This document shows positions 46,026 through 54,111 of a stretch of DNA of 64,000 nt, piece after piece. The first letter of the stretch is position 1. Every line of letters begins with the position of its first letter. The translations under genes were made by a program, and so were the position numbers. Origin of the DNA: Clavibacter capsici (GTDB lineage: Bacteria; Actinomycetota; Actinomycetes; Actinomycetales; Microbacteriaceae); contig NZ_CP012573.1 of NCBI RefSeq assembly GCF_001280205.1, positions 310,001 through 374,000 of the forward strand, read 5' to 3'. The notes beneath the pieces are model-generated. The model ran no database searches. It worked only from the letters and a program-made list of their open reading frames with translations, and had not been told where the DNA came from.

Positions 46026-46259
46026 CGGGCGCGCCCGCTCGTCGCGCTGGGCGCGGCCGCCGCGGCCGAGGCCGGCGCCCTCGTCGCGATGGCGGCCGCG
46101 GGCGACGGCGGACGCGGCGTGCTCGCGCCGTGCGGCCGCTGCCGGCAGGTGATGCTCGACCTGCATCCGGGGATCCTCGTGGTCGTGCCCGGGGACGCCG
46201 GGCCCGCGACGGTGCCGGTGGGCGAGCTGCTGCCGGGCGCGTACGTGCGACCGGCCTGA
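46026..46259 (+). pseudogene. Cytidine deaminase remnant, N-terminally truncated
   Basis: The last 75 codons of a cytidine deaminase-like gene. The second zinc motif is intact (LAPCGRCRQVMLDL) and is followed by a normal C-terminus (PVGELLPGAYVRPA). The first half, with the catalytic HAE or CAE, is missing: the preceding sequence belongs to another frame and gene. No start or ribosome-binding site is present. Cannot be catalytically active. Confidence 0.7.
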
Positions 46260-46317
46260 TCACCTCGAGGGGCACGGAGGACGGGTCCGTCGGACGGGCG
46301 GCCGCGGAGGCGGCGAG

Positions 46318-46373
46318 TGGTGGAGAGCTCCGGAAATCGAACCAGACGAGGCACCCCGATAGGTGCGCTCCCC
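46318..46373 (-). ncRNA. tRNA-like three-way junction (56 nt), probable tRNA remnant or unknown RNA
   Basis: On the minus strand a 7-bp closing stem (GGGGAGC with GCTCTCC, one G-U) is followed by an encoded ACCA 3' end, as in tRNA. Inside are a 5-bp hairpin GCACC-TATCGG-GGTGC and a T-arm-like hairpin TCTGG-TTCGATTT-CCGGA containing the T-loop core TTCGA. A D-arm is absent and the T-loop has eight bases rather than seven. The region is less GC-rich than its surroundings. It is not a functional canonical tRNA. Confidence 0.4.
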
Positions 46374-46452
46374 GAACGCAGGAGAACATACCGCATCCCG
46401 CCGGGCGGATGCCGCAGCGGCGGGAACGGGGGCGCGGCCCGGACGCCGGGCC

Positions 46453-47132
46453 TCAGCCGCCGACGGTCCGCACGCGGACCGTCCCGCCGTCCTCCTCCAG
46501 CTCGAACGACAGCGTGGTGCCGATCGCGAAGGCGTCGCGCAGCTCCTGGGGCTGGTCGGCCGTGACGACGAGGGCGGTGCGGGCGGGGACGGCGCCGGTG
46601 GCGCAGCCGGGGGTGCCGGCGACCGATCCGTCCTGCTCCGCGGGCCCGGCCACCAAGCAGGTCGACTCGGCGCCCGTGGCCGCGTCGGGCACCGGGATCC
46701 GGGCGACCGAGATGCCGTGGAAGGCGGCGAACAGGGAGCCCGGGGCGATGGATCCGGTGTCGACCGAGAGGTAGGTCGCGTTGTCGGGGGTGGGCGGGGG
46801 CGTGAGCTCCAGGACGGCGACGGTGCCGCGCGCGTCGCCGAGCCACCAGGCGGTCGTGCCGGCGCCCGCGAGCGCGGCGGCGAGGAGGGACGCGGCCCAC
46901 GCTGCGGCGAGGCGCGGGCGGACGCGGCGGGCCGTGCGGATCCGCGGCGTCGCGGGAGGCGCGGCGGGCTCCGGACCCCGGCGGCGGGCCCCGCCGGATC
47001 ACGCCCGGCCCGGTCCCGGCCCTCGAGCTCCCGCAGCCGCTCCCGCGCGGCCGCGTCGGCCGGATCGGCACCCGGACCGAAGACGCGGCGGCGCAGCTCC
47101 GCGATCTCCGCCCGCCGGTCGTCGTCGTCCAT
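46453..47132 (-). pseudogene. Frameshifted paralogue of the 6.7-kb membrane protein
   Basis: The N-terminal frame encodes DDDDRRAEIAELRRRVFGPG and RERLRELEGRDRAG, matching residues 1-40 of the protein at 6747-7433. Near 46985-47000, in a run of G and C, the frame shifts by one base. The second frame then continues with a membrane helix (AAAWAASLLAAALAGAGTTA) and an extracellular domain whose end (ELRDAFAIGTTLSFELEEDG) aligns with ELRDEFPEGTALEFVLEGA of the intact copy. One inserted base would restore a gene of about 226 codons. Either a recent pseudogene or an error. Confidence 0.7.
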
Positions 47133-47165
47133 CCCGGCATCGTGTCACGCGGCGGGCGGCGCCGC

Positions 47166-48047
47166 TCAGCAGGCGCGGTACGCGTACCCCCGCGTGCCGG
47201 CGGGCACCAGGTCGCGGTCGCGCACGATGGCGGCCGGCGCCGGATCCATCGCGCGGATCCGCTTGCAGGCGCCGGTTGCGGAGTCGCGCAGGTCGTCGGT
47301 GTACTCGATGTCGAGGACGCGGGCGCCGTACACGTCGGTGTACGCCGCGCACTCCTTCCAGCGGTCGCACTCCTCGGCGATCGCGAAGTCGAAGCGGGCC
47401 TCGTCGCGTCCGCGGGATCCGAGGTCCGTCGCGTTCTTCTGCGCGGCGGCGAGCCCGCGGTCGTGCGCGCGGGCCACGAGCAGCGTGGCGAAGGCGAGCG
47501 CGTCGTCCTCGTCGAGGGCACCGGCCGAGCGCGTCCACGAGTCGAGGTTGTCGAACTCGACGGCGCGGTACCCGGAGGCGGCGCACCCGTCGATCACGGG
47601 CGCGAGCCGGGCCGCGTTGGCGGTGCGGGCCGCGGGCGTGGAGACGTCGAGGATGCGCTCGTCGGGCCAGCCGGGATCCACGATCGGCTTCCCGTCGGCG
47701 CCGCGCACGAGGAGGGCGGCGGGCCACGAGGCACCCGGCTGGGTCTGGAACCCGTTGACGTAGCAGACGCCGTAGACGCCGGGCGCGGGCGCGTCCGTGC
47801 TGTCGCGCACGACGATCCCGGTGCCCGACGGCACCTTCGACGCGCCGCCGAGCTGGTAGTCGAAGCGCGTGCCGGTCGGCGGGAGGGTGACGGTCGATGC
47901 GGCGCCAGCGCGGCTCCCGGTGGTCTGCGCGACCGAGGCGACGGCCGGATCCGCGACGGCCTCCGCGTCGTGCGGATCCGCGGGCGAGCTGCAGCCGGCG
48001 ACGGCGAGGGTGGCGACGACGAGGGCCGCGGCGAGGAGGGAGCGCAT
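47166..48047 (-). CDS. Lipoprotein of the GH114 endo-alpha-1,4-polygalactosaminidase family
   Basis: A 293-residue exported protein. The signal ends with the lipobox LAVAGC, so Cys19 is lipidated. The TIM-barrel-like domain contains the GH114 landmarks FDYQLGG, GVYGVCYVNGFQTQPG, WPDERILDVS, YRAVEFDNLDSW and AAQKNATDL, with the acidic residues expected to be catalytic (Asp in VEFDN). Such enzymes cut galactosamine polymers of biofilms or cell walls. The start lies 6 bases after TAGGGT. Confidence 0.86.
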   Translation of the reverse strand: MRSLLAAALVVATLAVAGCSSPADPHDAEAVADPAVASVAQTTGSRAGAASTVTLPPTGTRFDYQLGGASKVPSGTGIVVRDSTDAPAPGVYGVCYVNGFQTQPGASWPAALLVRGADGKPIVDPGWPDERILDVSTPAARTANAARLAPVIDGCAASGYRAVEFDNLDSWTRSAGALDEDDALAFATLLVARAHDRGLAAAQKNATDLGSRGRDEARFDFAIAEECDRWKECAAYTDVYGARVLDIEYTDDLRDSATGACKRIRAMDPAPAAIVRDRDLVPAGTRGYAYRAC

Positions 48048-48095
48048 GATCCGACCCTAGGCGCGCGCCGCCGCCGCGTCACCGGCCGCCCCCAG

Positions 48096-48512
48096 TCAGC
48101 CGACGACGCGGAAGCGCTCCATCACGATCCGGGTGTCGTCGTCGAGGCGGAACCCGGTCGGCAGCTCCGCCACGACCTCGGGCGACGTCCAGAAGCCCTC
48201 GTGCCCGGCGCGCCACTCGTCGACCGTCGCGAATCCCTCGCCCTCGTCCACCGCGTGCGCGAGCGGCACGTCCGCGAGGCGCGCGACCTCGACGGCCGTC
48301 GTCTCGACCACGACGACCGGCCGCCCGGCGGAGTCGATGACCGCGCCGCGGGATCCGACGACCGGCAGCTCCTCGCCGTCGGCCGCGTACTGGACCAGCA
48401 GCGAGCTCGTCGAGGTCTTGTCGCCCGCGACGATCGCCGCCACGAGCCGGTCGCGCAGCGGCCCCGGGAAGGCGAACTCGACGGGCGGGAGATCGGCGTC
48501 GGGCGTCGTCAT
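48096..48512 (-). CDS. ASCH-domain protein
   Basis: A 138-residue protein of the ASCH/PUA-like fold: VAAIVAGDKTSTSSLL (the GxKxxT motif) near residue 27, the strand V-V-V-V-E-T-T-A-V-E-V and the terminal RFRVV. ASCH proteins bind RNA or modified nucleosides; some hydrolyse N4-acylcytidines. The ATG lies 6 bases after TACGAT, a probable leaderless start. Confidence 0.85.
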   Translation of the reverse strand: MTTPDADLPPVEFAFPGPLRDRLVAAIVAGDKTSTSSLLVQYAADGEELPVVGSRGAVIDSAGRPVVVVETTAVEVARLADVPLAHAVDEGEGFATVDEWRAGHEGFWTSPEVVAELPTGFRLDDDTRIVMERFRVVG

Positions 48513-48633
48513 GCGTCGATCGTAGGAGCTCGGACGCGGACGCCTCCCGTCGACCTCCTCCGCCCCCGGACGCCGTCCGCCCGCCGGGCCAGGCTGGGAG
48601 GGACCCCACGACCGACCAAGGAAGGCGCACCCC

Positions 48634-49542
48634 ATGAGCGAGATCCGCAACGGCGGCAACCAGTACGAGATCCAGGACCCGATCGCGCAGTACCCGTCCC
48701 CGCCGTTCCCGCAGCAGGAGCAGACGGGCCCCGGCGACGAGAAGCGCTTCGAGCCGACGCCCGACCACGGCCAGGACAGCTACGTCGGCTTCGGCCGCCT
48801 GAAGGGCCGCAAGGTCCTCATCACGGGCGCCGACTCCGGCATCGGCAAGGCCGTCGCCATCGCGTTCGCGCGCGAGGGCGCCGACATCGCGCTCAACTTC
48901 CTCGACGAGGAGCTCGAGGACGCGCGCGACACCGCGTCCACCATCGAGGGCGACGGCCGGAAGGCCGCCCTCGTGCCCGGCGACATCTCCGACGAGACGA
49001 CCTGCCAGGACATCGTGCAGGCATCGGTCGACGCGCTCGGCGGTCTCGACTGCCTGGTGATGGTGGCCGGCTACCAGCGCAACGAGGACGACATCCTCGA
49101 CCTCGACAGCGAGCAGCTCGACCGCACGATGAAGACCAACGTCTACTCGCTGTTCTGGCTGAGCAAGGCCGTGATCCCGCACCTGCCCAAGGGCGGCAGC
49201 ATCATCACGACCAGCTCCTCGCAGGCGTACCAGCCGAGCCCCGACAAGATCGACTACGCGGTCTCCAAGGGCGCGATCCGCAACTTCACGCAGGGGCTCG
49301 CGCAGCAGCTCGCCCCGAAGGGGATCCGCGTCAACTCGGTCGCGCCCGGCCCGTTCTGGACCGTGCTGCAGCCCGTCGGCCAGTCGGCGTCGGACGTCGA
49401 GGAGTTCGGATCCCAGTCCGTCTACGGCCGCCCCGGCCAGCCGGCGGAGATCGCGGCGACGTACGTGTTCCTCGCGAGCCAGGAGTCGAGCTTCACGAGC
49501 GGCGAGACCATCGCGGTCACGGGCGGCACGCCCGTCCACTGA
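48634..49542 (+). CDS. SDR-family oxidoreductase (YghA/GsiB-like, long N-terminus)
   Basis: A 302-residue SDR with the 45-residue N-terminal extension (QDPIAQYPSPPFPQQEQTGPG) typical of the general-stress glucose/ribitol dehydrogenase group. The cofactor motif is GADSGIG, the active site SSSQAYQPSPDKIDYAVSK. A AAGGA site precedes the ATG. Members are often stress-induced and reduce aldehydes. Confidence 0.9.
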   Translation: MSEIRNGGNQYEIQDPIAQYPSPPFPQQEQTGPGDEKRFEPTPDHGQDSYVGFGRLKGRKVLITGADSGIGKAVAIAFAREGADIALNFLDEELEDARDTASTIEGDGRKAALVPGDISDETTCQDIVQASVDALGGLDCLVMVAGYQRNEDDILDLDSEQLDRTMKTNVYSLFWLSKAVIPHLPKGGSIITTSSSQAYQPSPDKIDYAVSKGAIRNFTQGLAQQLAPKGIRVNSVAPGPFWTVLQPVGQSASDVEEFGSQSVYGRPGQPAEIAATYVFLASQESSFTSGETIAVTGGTPVH

Positions 49543-49582
49543 CCCGCGGGGCAGCGGACACGGGCCGAGGCGGCGGGGCGCG

Positions 49583-50146
49583 TCAGAACAGGCGTACCCC
49601 GCCGCCGTCGTCGACGAGGGGCCGCTCGCTGCGGAGCACGGCCGGGCCGACCGCGAGGATCCCGTCGCCCAGCGGCTCGCAGCGCACCCCGCCGCGGCCG
49701 CGGAGCGCGCGGAAGGCGCCGGGCGCGAGCATCACGTCCATCCAGGCGCACGGGTTCGCCGGCCGGTGGCCCTGGAACTCCACGGGCCCGTCGCCCGAGT
49801 CGAGGCTGAAGCGCATGCCGCGCAGCCGGTCGACGTCCACGCCGCGGAGCAGCACGTTGCGACGGGTGTCGACGGGATCCAGCCCCGCGTCGATCCCGAG
49901 CTCGCGCGCCACGTGCTCCACCGACTCGACCGCCATCACAGTGACGGCGGCCGTGCGGTGCGCGCGCTGCCCGAAGTAGCGGTCGCCGACGATCCCGAGG
50001 TGCGCCCGCACGCGCACCGACGCGCGCGACGGCGGCTCGCCCGGCTCGTCGCGCGGCCCGTCCGCCGGGCGTCCCTCGAGCCGGTGCACGGGGGACGCGA
50101 CGAGGTGCGCGATCTCCACGCGGAGCTCGTGGGGCAGATCGGTCAT
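49583..50146 (-). CDS. MOSC-domain-like protein
   Basis: A 187-residue protein resembling the MOSC beta-barrel: GIVGDRYFGQRAHRTAAVTV at the start, DTRRNVLLRGVDVDRLRGM in the middle and an acidic Cys segment NPCAWMD. MOSC domains transfer sulfur or reduce N-hydroxylated compounds with molybdenum cofactor. The conserved Cys is here in PCAWMD. ATG 6 bases after TACGCT suggests a leaderless mRNA. Confidence 0.78.
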   Translation of the reverse strand: MTDLPHELRVEIAHLVASPVHRLEGRPADGPRDEPGEPPSRASVRVRAHLGIVGDRYFGQRAHRTAAVTVMAVESVEHVARELGIDAGLDPVDTRRNVLLRGVDVDRLRGMRFSLDSGDGPVEFQGHRPANPCAWMDVMLAPGAFRALRGRGGVRCEPLGDGILAVGPAVLRSERPLVDDGGGVRLF

Positions 50147-50219
50147 CCGGGAAGCGTACGCGCCCCTTATCACGGGGTACGCGGGCCCGGGGCGGACGCT
50201 CCACTCGCGGTTAGGATCG

Positions 50220-51962
50220 ATGAGCGGCACGGGGAAGACCGCACCGGGGGGTCACGTGGGCGAGCAACCTCCCTCCGACGTGCGGCGTCATCCGGTCGGC
50301 CGCGTGCAGGCCGCCCTCCGCAGCATGTCGCTCTCGAAGCCCCTGCACGCGCAGCTGCCCTTCATCGTGAGCCTCGCCCTGGTCGGCGTCGTCGCGGGCG
50401 CGGGCGACCTCGACGCCGTGGCCCAGCCCGGCTTCGTCGCGGGCACGGTGATCGCCGCGCTCGTCACCATCGCCGCCGCCGTCATCCCCTGGGAGCGGAT
50501 CGACCCCGACTGGGTGGCCGTGCTGCCCATGCTCGACTTCGCGGCGCTCGCCCTCTGCCACGACGCGATCTCCGACCAGGTGCCGTCGACGGCGTTCCTC
50601 CTCGTCTTCCCCGTGATCTGGCTGGCGTACGCGTTCGCGCTCCACGTGCTGTGGCTCGGCGCCCTCGGCACGGCCTCCGTGCTCGCGCTGCCGTACCTCC
50701 GCGCGGGGACGGTGCCCGAGGGGACGACGGGCTGGTCCCACCTCGTGGTGCTGCCCGTCGTGATGCTGCTGGTGGCGGTGGCCGTGAACCTGCTCGCGCA
50801 GCAGCTGTTCCGGCAGCACGCGCGGCTGGAGGAGATGCAGCAGGAGCTGACGGGCACGCTGGTGGACCTGCAGGAGCGCAACTCGATCATCGACGGGGTG
50901 CTCGACGCCATCGACGACACGGTGATGGTGCTCGACGCCGAGGGCCGGATCATGCTGCGCAACCGCGCGGCCGCCGACCTCATGGCGCTCGCCGTCCCCG
51001 CGGATCCGGACGACCCGACCGTCGGACGCCTCGTCTACGAGGAGGACCGCACCACCGTCGTCCCGCCGGAGCGGCAGCCCGTCGCCCGCGTCCGCGCCGG
51101 CGAGGACGTGCCGCGCGAGGTGTACTGGGTGGGCGAGGGCGGAGCGCAGAAGGCCGTGCTCGCGTCGGTCTCCCCGCTCGTGGACGCCGCCGGCCGCGTG
51201 TTCGGCACGGTCGTCGTCAGCACCGACGTCACGGCGCTGGCGCTCGCCGTCACCGAGCGGGAGGAGTTCGTGGCGAGCGTCTCGCACGAGCTGAAGACCC
51301 CGCTCACCTCGATCCTCGGCTACGTCGAGCTGATCGCCGACGACCTGGTGGACGACGACCTCGACGACCGGATCACCGCCGCCCGCCTCGCGATCGTGGA
51401 GCGCAACGCGCAGCGCCTCCTCGGCCTCATCGGCGACCTCCTCACAGCTGCGCAGCACCGCCTGGCGGTCAACCGCAACCTCGTCGACGTGGGCGAGATC
51501 GTCGAGAACGCGCTCGACGTGATCCGGCCGCACGCCCAGGCCAGCGGCGTCGAGCTCGTCGAGCCGGACTACGAGGAGCTGGTGGCCGAGGTCGACGCCG
51601 TGCGCATCGGCCAGGTGCTCGACAACCTGCTCAGCAACGCCGTCAAGTACACGCCCGAGGGCGGCACGGTCACCACCGAGGTCCACGTCGACGGCGACCA
51701 CTTCCGCCTCTGCGTCTCCGACGACGGCGTGGGCATGTCGCCGGACGACACCGCGCAGCTGTTCACGCGCTTCTTCCGCACCAGCTCCGCCCGCGCGAGC
51801 ACGGTCGCGGGCGTGGGGCTCGGCCTCAGCATCACGCGATCCATCATCGACGCGCACGACGGCACGATCGAGGTGGAGAGCGCCGTGGGCGCCGGCACCA
51901 CCATGCGCGTGCGGCTCCCGCTGCGCGTCGCGCCGGAGGCCCGGCCCGCGTCGCGCGGCTGA
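50220..51962 (+). CDS. PAS-containing sensor histidine kinase
   Basis: A 580-residue membrane sensor kinase. Residues 45-195 hold six or so hydrophobic segments; a PAS domain follows at about 220-340 (IDDTVMVLDAEGRIMLRNRA). The HisKA domain has the phospho-site His356 in FVASVSHELKTPLTSILGYV. The HATPase_c domain shows DNLLSNAVKYTPEGG, DDGVGMSPDD and GVGLGLSITRSII. It lies upstream of a degenerate Hpt gene and convergent to an OmpR-type regulator that is its likely partner. Confidence 0.93.
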   Translation: MSGTGKTAPGGHVGEQPPSDVRRHPVGRVQAALRSMSLSKPLHAQLPFIVSLALVGVVAGAGDLDAVAQPGFVAGTVIAALVTIAAAVIPWERIDPDWVAVLPMLDFAALALCHDAISDQVPSTAFLLVFPVIWLAYAFALHVLWLGALGTASVLALPYLRAGTVPEGTTGWSHLVVLPVVMLLVAVAVNLLAQQLFRQHARLEEMQQELTGTLVDLQERNSIIDGVLDAIDDTVMVLDAEGRIMLRNRAAADLMALAVPADPDDPTVGRLVYEEDRTTVVPPERQPVARVRAGEDVPREVYWVGEGGAQKAVLASVSPLVDAAGRVFGTVVVSTDVTALALAVTEREEFVASVSHELKTPLTSILGYVELIADDLVDDDLDDRITAARLAIVERNAQRLLGLIGDLLTAAQHRLAVNRNLVDVGEIVENALDVIRPHAQASGVELVEPDYEELVAEVDAVRIGQVLDNLLSNAVKYTPEGGTVTTEVHVDGDHFRLCVSDDGVGMSPDDTAQLFTRFFRTSSARASTVAGVGLGLSITRSIIDAHDGTIEVESAVGAGTTMRVRLPLRVAPEARPASRG

Positions 51963-52111
51963 CCCGCGCCTGGCCCGCACTGGCCCGCCCTGCCTCACCG
52001 GGGCCGACTTGAGCGGATCTTGTCCACAACTTGATCCGATCCCGCATGCGGTGGTGTCAGGCTCGGGCACGACGGGGTCGCCCCGTCCGACACGAGCGAT
52101 CGAAGGACCGG

Positions 52112-52246
52112 ATGACCCCCCACGACCACCCCGCGAGCGGCACCCGAGCCGTCCGCACCGGGTGCCGTACCGGGTCCACGGATGCGCTGCCGGTACCCGA
52201 CGGCAGCCTCCCCGGCCCTTCGACCCTCGCCGGCGGCCGGGCGTGA
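52112..52246 (+). CDS. Possible 44-aa leader protein before the Hpt gene
   Basis: A short open frame with an AAGGA site (52102-52106) 5 bases before the ATG. It overlaps the GTG of the next gene by 4 bases (GTGA), the arrangement used elsewhere in the window for coupled genes. The residues are Pro/Gly/Thr-rich and match nothing known. It could be a real small protein or only a translational coupler. Confidence 0.4.
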   Translation: MTPHDHPASGTRAVRTGCRTGSTDALPVPDGSLPGPSTLAGGRA

Positions 52247-52992
52247 CCGCCCGTGCCGTCCCCGTCCCGCAGGTCCCCCCGCTCCTCGACGTCCGCGTCC
52301 TGGAGCAGCTGCTGGTCGAGCTGTCGGACGAGCCCGGCCCCGCCCGCCTGTCCGTCGTCCCCCCGACGGACGCCCCCGATCCGTCGCCCGGCGTCCCCGC
52401 GCCGGGCGACGTGACCCCGCCGCCCGGCCTCCCCGAGCCGCGCCGCGGGACGCCGTCGTCCGGATCCCCCCGTCCGGACGACCGGCTCGCGCCCCGAGGT
52501 GCCCCCGCACCCGGGCGCGGGCAGGCGCCGACCGGATCCCCCCGTCCGGTCGGCGCTCCCTCCCCGTCGCCGTCCGCGCCCGCTGATCCCCATCCCCTCA
52601 CGCAGGGGCAGCAGGCGTGCATCGGCTTCCTGCGCTTCTTCGTCGACCTGTGGCCGACCCGCTGGGAGCGGCTGGACGCGGCCGTGCGCGCCGAGGACCG
52701 GGCGGCCGCGCTCGACGCCTGCCTGAGCGTGAAGAGCTCGGCGGCGATGGTGGGCGCGCTCCGCCTCAGCGGCATCGCGAGCCACCTCGAAGGGGCGATC
52801 CGCGCCGCCGACCAGGCCGGCGCGCGCGCCCTCCTCGCGGACCTCGGCGAGGTCGGCGAGCGGAGCATGGACGCGATGCGCTCCTGGATCCGCGCGGAGG
52901 CCGGAGCGCCTTCCGACCAGACCCGTGCGCGCGGTCGACCCCGGGCCGACGCGCACGCCCGACCGGCTCCCGCGACAGGCCGGTCGGAGTGA
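52243..52992 (+). CDS. Hpt-like protein lacking the phospho-accepting histidine
   Basis: A 249-residue protein with a disordered Pro/Gly/Ser-rich region (residues 40-120, including repeated GSPRP) and a C-terminal helical bundle (about 125-225). The bundle reads DACLSVKSSAAMVGALRLSG, the Hpt core, but the His expected in HxxKS is Leu161. Without that His it cannot pass phosphate. The start is a GTG; longer in-frame starts give no family sequence. It lies between the PAS kinase and the OmpR regulator and may act as a scaffold or phosphate decoy. A pseudo-Hpt role is inference. Confidence 0.65.
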   Translation: MTARAVPVPQVPPLLDVRVLEQLLVELSDEPGPARLSVVPPTDAPDPSPGVPAPGDVTPPPGLPEPRRGTPSSGSPRPDDRLAPRGAPAPGRGQAPTGSPRPVGAPSPSPSAPADPHPLTQGQQACIGFLRFFVDLWPTRWERLDAAVRAEDRAAALDACLSVKSSAAMVGALRLSGIASHLEGAIRAADQAGARALLADLGEVGERSMDAMRSWIRAEAGAPSDQTRARGRPRADAHARPAPATGRSE

Positions 52993-53034
52993 CGGAGCGG
53001 GATCCCACCCGAGGGGACCCCGATCCACGGCGCA

Positions 53035-53066
53035 GCTGCCGCGGAGCCCCCCTGCTCCGCGGCAGC
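53035..53066. terminator. Bidirectional hairpin terminator
   Basis: A perfect 13-bp stem (GCTGCCGCGGAGC with GCTCCGCGGCAGC) with a 6-base loop lies between the convergent Hpt-like and response regulator genes. Confidence 0.75.
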
Positions 53067-53104
53067 CTCCGCGCGAGCCGTGCGGCTGCGGCCGTCGCCG
53101 GCGG

Positions 53105-53980
53105 CTACGCGCGCGGCGGCGCGAGCCGGTAGCCGACGCCGCGCACCGTCTGGATCCACCGCGCCTGCCGCGGGTCGTCGTGCAGCTTCCGGCGCAGGTT
53201 GCCCAGGTGCACCTCGACCGCGCGCTCCTCGGGCTCGGTGGAGGAGGCGACGGCGTACGAGCCGCTGCGGATGTCGCGCACGAGGTCGCCCTTGGTGCGC
53301 ACCCGGCCGCCGCTCGCGAGGATCGAGGCCAGCAGGTCGAACTCCGTGCGCGTGAGGTCGACGGGCTCGCCGTCGACCGTGACGTGGCGCGTCCCCTCGT
53401 CGAGCTCGAGGCCGTTGTGGCGGAGGACGTCGGCGTCGCGCTCGTCGTCGGCCGGCGCGGCCTCGGAGGGCAGCGCGGGGGACAGGACCGTCGTGGTCGC
53501 GAACGCGGCCGGCTGCACGGGCTCGTCCGCGTCGGAGCCCGAGGTCGTCCCCATGGGTTCCGGGATGCCGGCCGGGGGCGTCGCCGGCGCGGCCGGGGCA
53601 TCCCCGGTGCCGCGGGGTCGCCGCATCATCGCGGAGATGCGCGCGCGGAGCTCCCGCGGGCGGAAGGGCTTCACGACGTAGTCGTCGGCGCCGGCCTCGA
53701 GCCCGAGCAGGGTGTCGACCTCCTCGCCCTGCGCCGTGAGCATGACGATGTAGGCGTCGCTCGTGAGGCGGATGCGGCGCGCGGCCTCGAAGCCGTCGAA
53801 GTCGGGCAGGCCCACGTCGAGCGTGATGACGTCGGGCGCGACCTCGGCGGCGAGCCGCACGCCCTCCGTCGCGGTCCCGGCGGAGTGCACCTCGAAGCCG
53901 CCCTGGCGCAGGACCACCTCGAGCAGCTGGCGGATGTCGCCGTCGTCCTCGATGACCAGAGCCACACGTCCGCTGTCCAC
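53105..53980 (-). CDS. OmpR-family response regulator
   Basis: A 291-residue DNA-binding regulator. The receiver (residues 5-120) has E11/D12/D13 in VIEDDGD, phospho-acceptor Asp55 (VITLDVGLPD) and KPF. A linker of about 70 residues, long for the family and Ala/Pro-rich, separates it from the winged helix (LTRTEFDLLASILASGGRVR, then VEVHLGNLRRKLHDD and TVRGVGYRL). The start is GTG. Its probable partner is the PAS kinase at 50220-51962, with which it is convergent rather than cotranscribed. Confidence 0.93.
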   Translation of the reverse strand: MDSGRVALVIEDDGDIRQLLEVVLRQGGFEVHSAGTATEGVRLAAEVAPDVITLDVGLPDFDGFEAARRIRLTSDAYIVMLTAQGEEVDTLLGLEAGADDYVVKPFRPRELRARISAMMRRPRGTGDAPAAPATPPAGIPEPMGTTSGSDADEPVQPAAFATTTVLSPALPSEAAPADDERDADVLRHNGLELDEGTRHVTVDGEPVDLTRTEFDLLASILASGGRVRTKGDLVRDIRSGSYAVASSTEPEERAVEVHLGNLRRKLHDDPRQARWIQTVRGVGYRLAPPRA

Positions 53981-54111
53981 TACCGCCCCCTCGCATGCCG
54001 CACGCGCGGCCGGTCCCCCGGTTCCGCGTCAGGCGCGCCGGACCTCCCACGCTAGCGGACGGCCGGGTCCGCGCTCCCGCCGCCGGCGGAGCCCGCGGCG
54101 GACCCGCGGGA

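Noticed and set aside
46318-46373. Intact tRNA on the minus strand
   Set aside because: No D-arm, an eight-base T-loop and a six-base anticodon-like loop. No 5' acceptor strand exists at the position expected for a normal tRNA.
52449-52560. Repeated CGGATCCCCCCGTCCG blocks as regulatory elements
   Set aside because: Both copies encode the same GSPRP residues of a disordered linker and contain the generally frequent GGATCC; coding repetition explains them.
50211-54050. Open minus-strand frame of almost 1,300 codons across the kinase/Hpt locus
   Set aside because: It is antisense to the kinase and Hpt-like genes and shows no domain. The family sequence of the kinase and the OmpR regulator explains the region.
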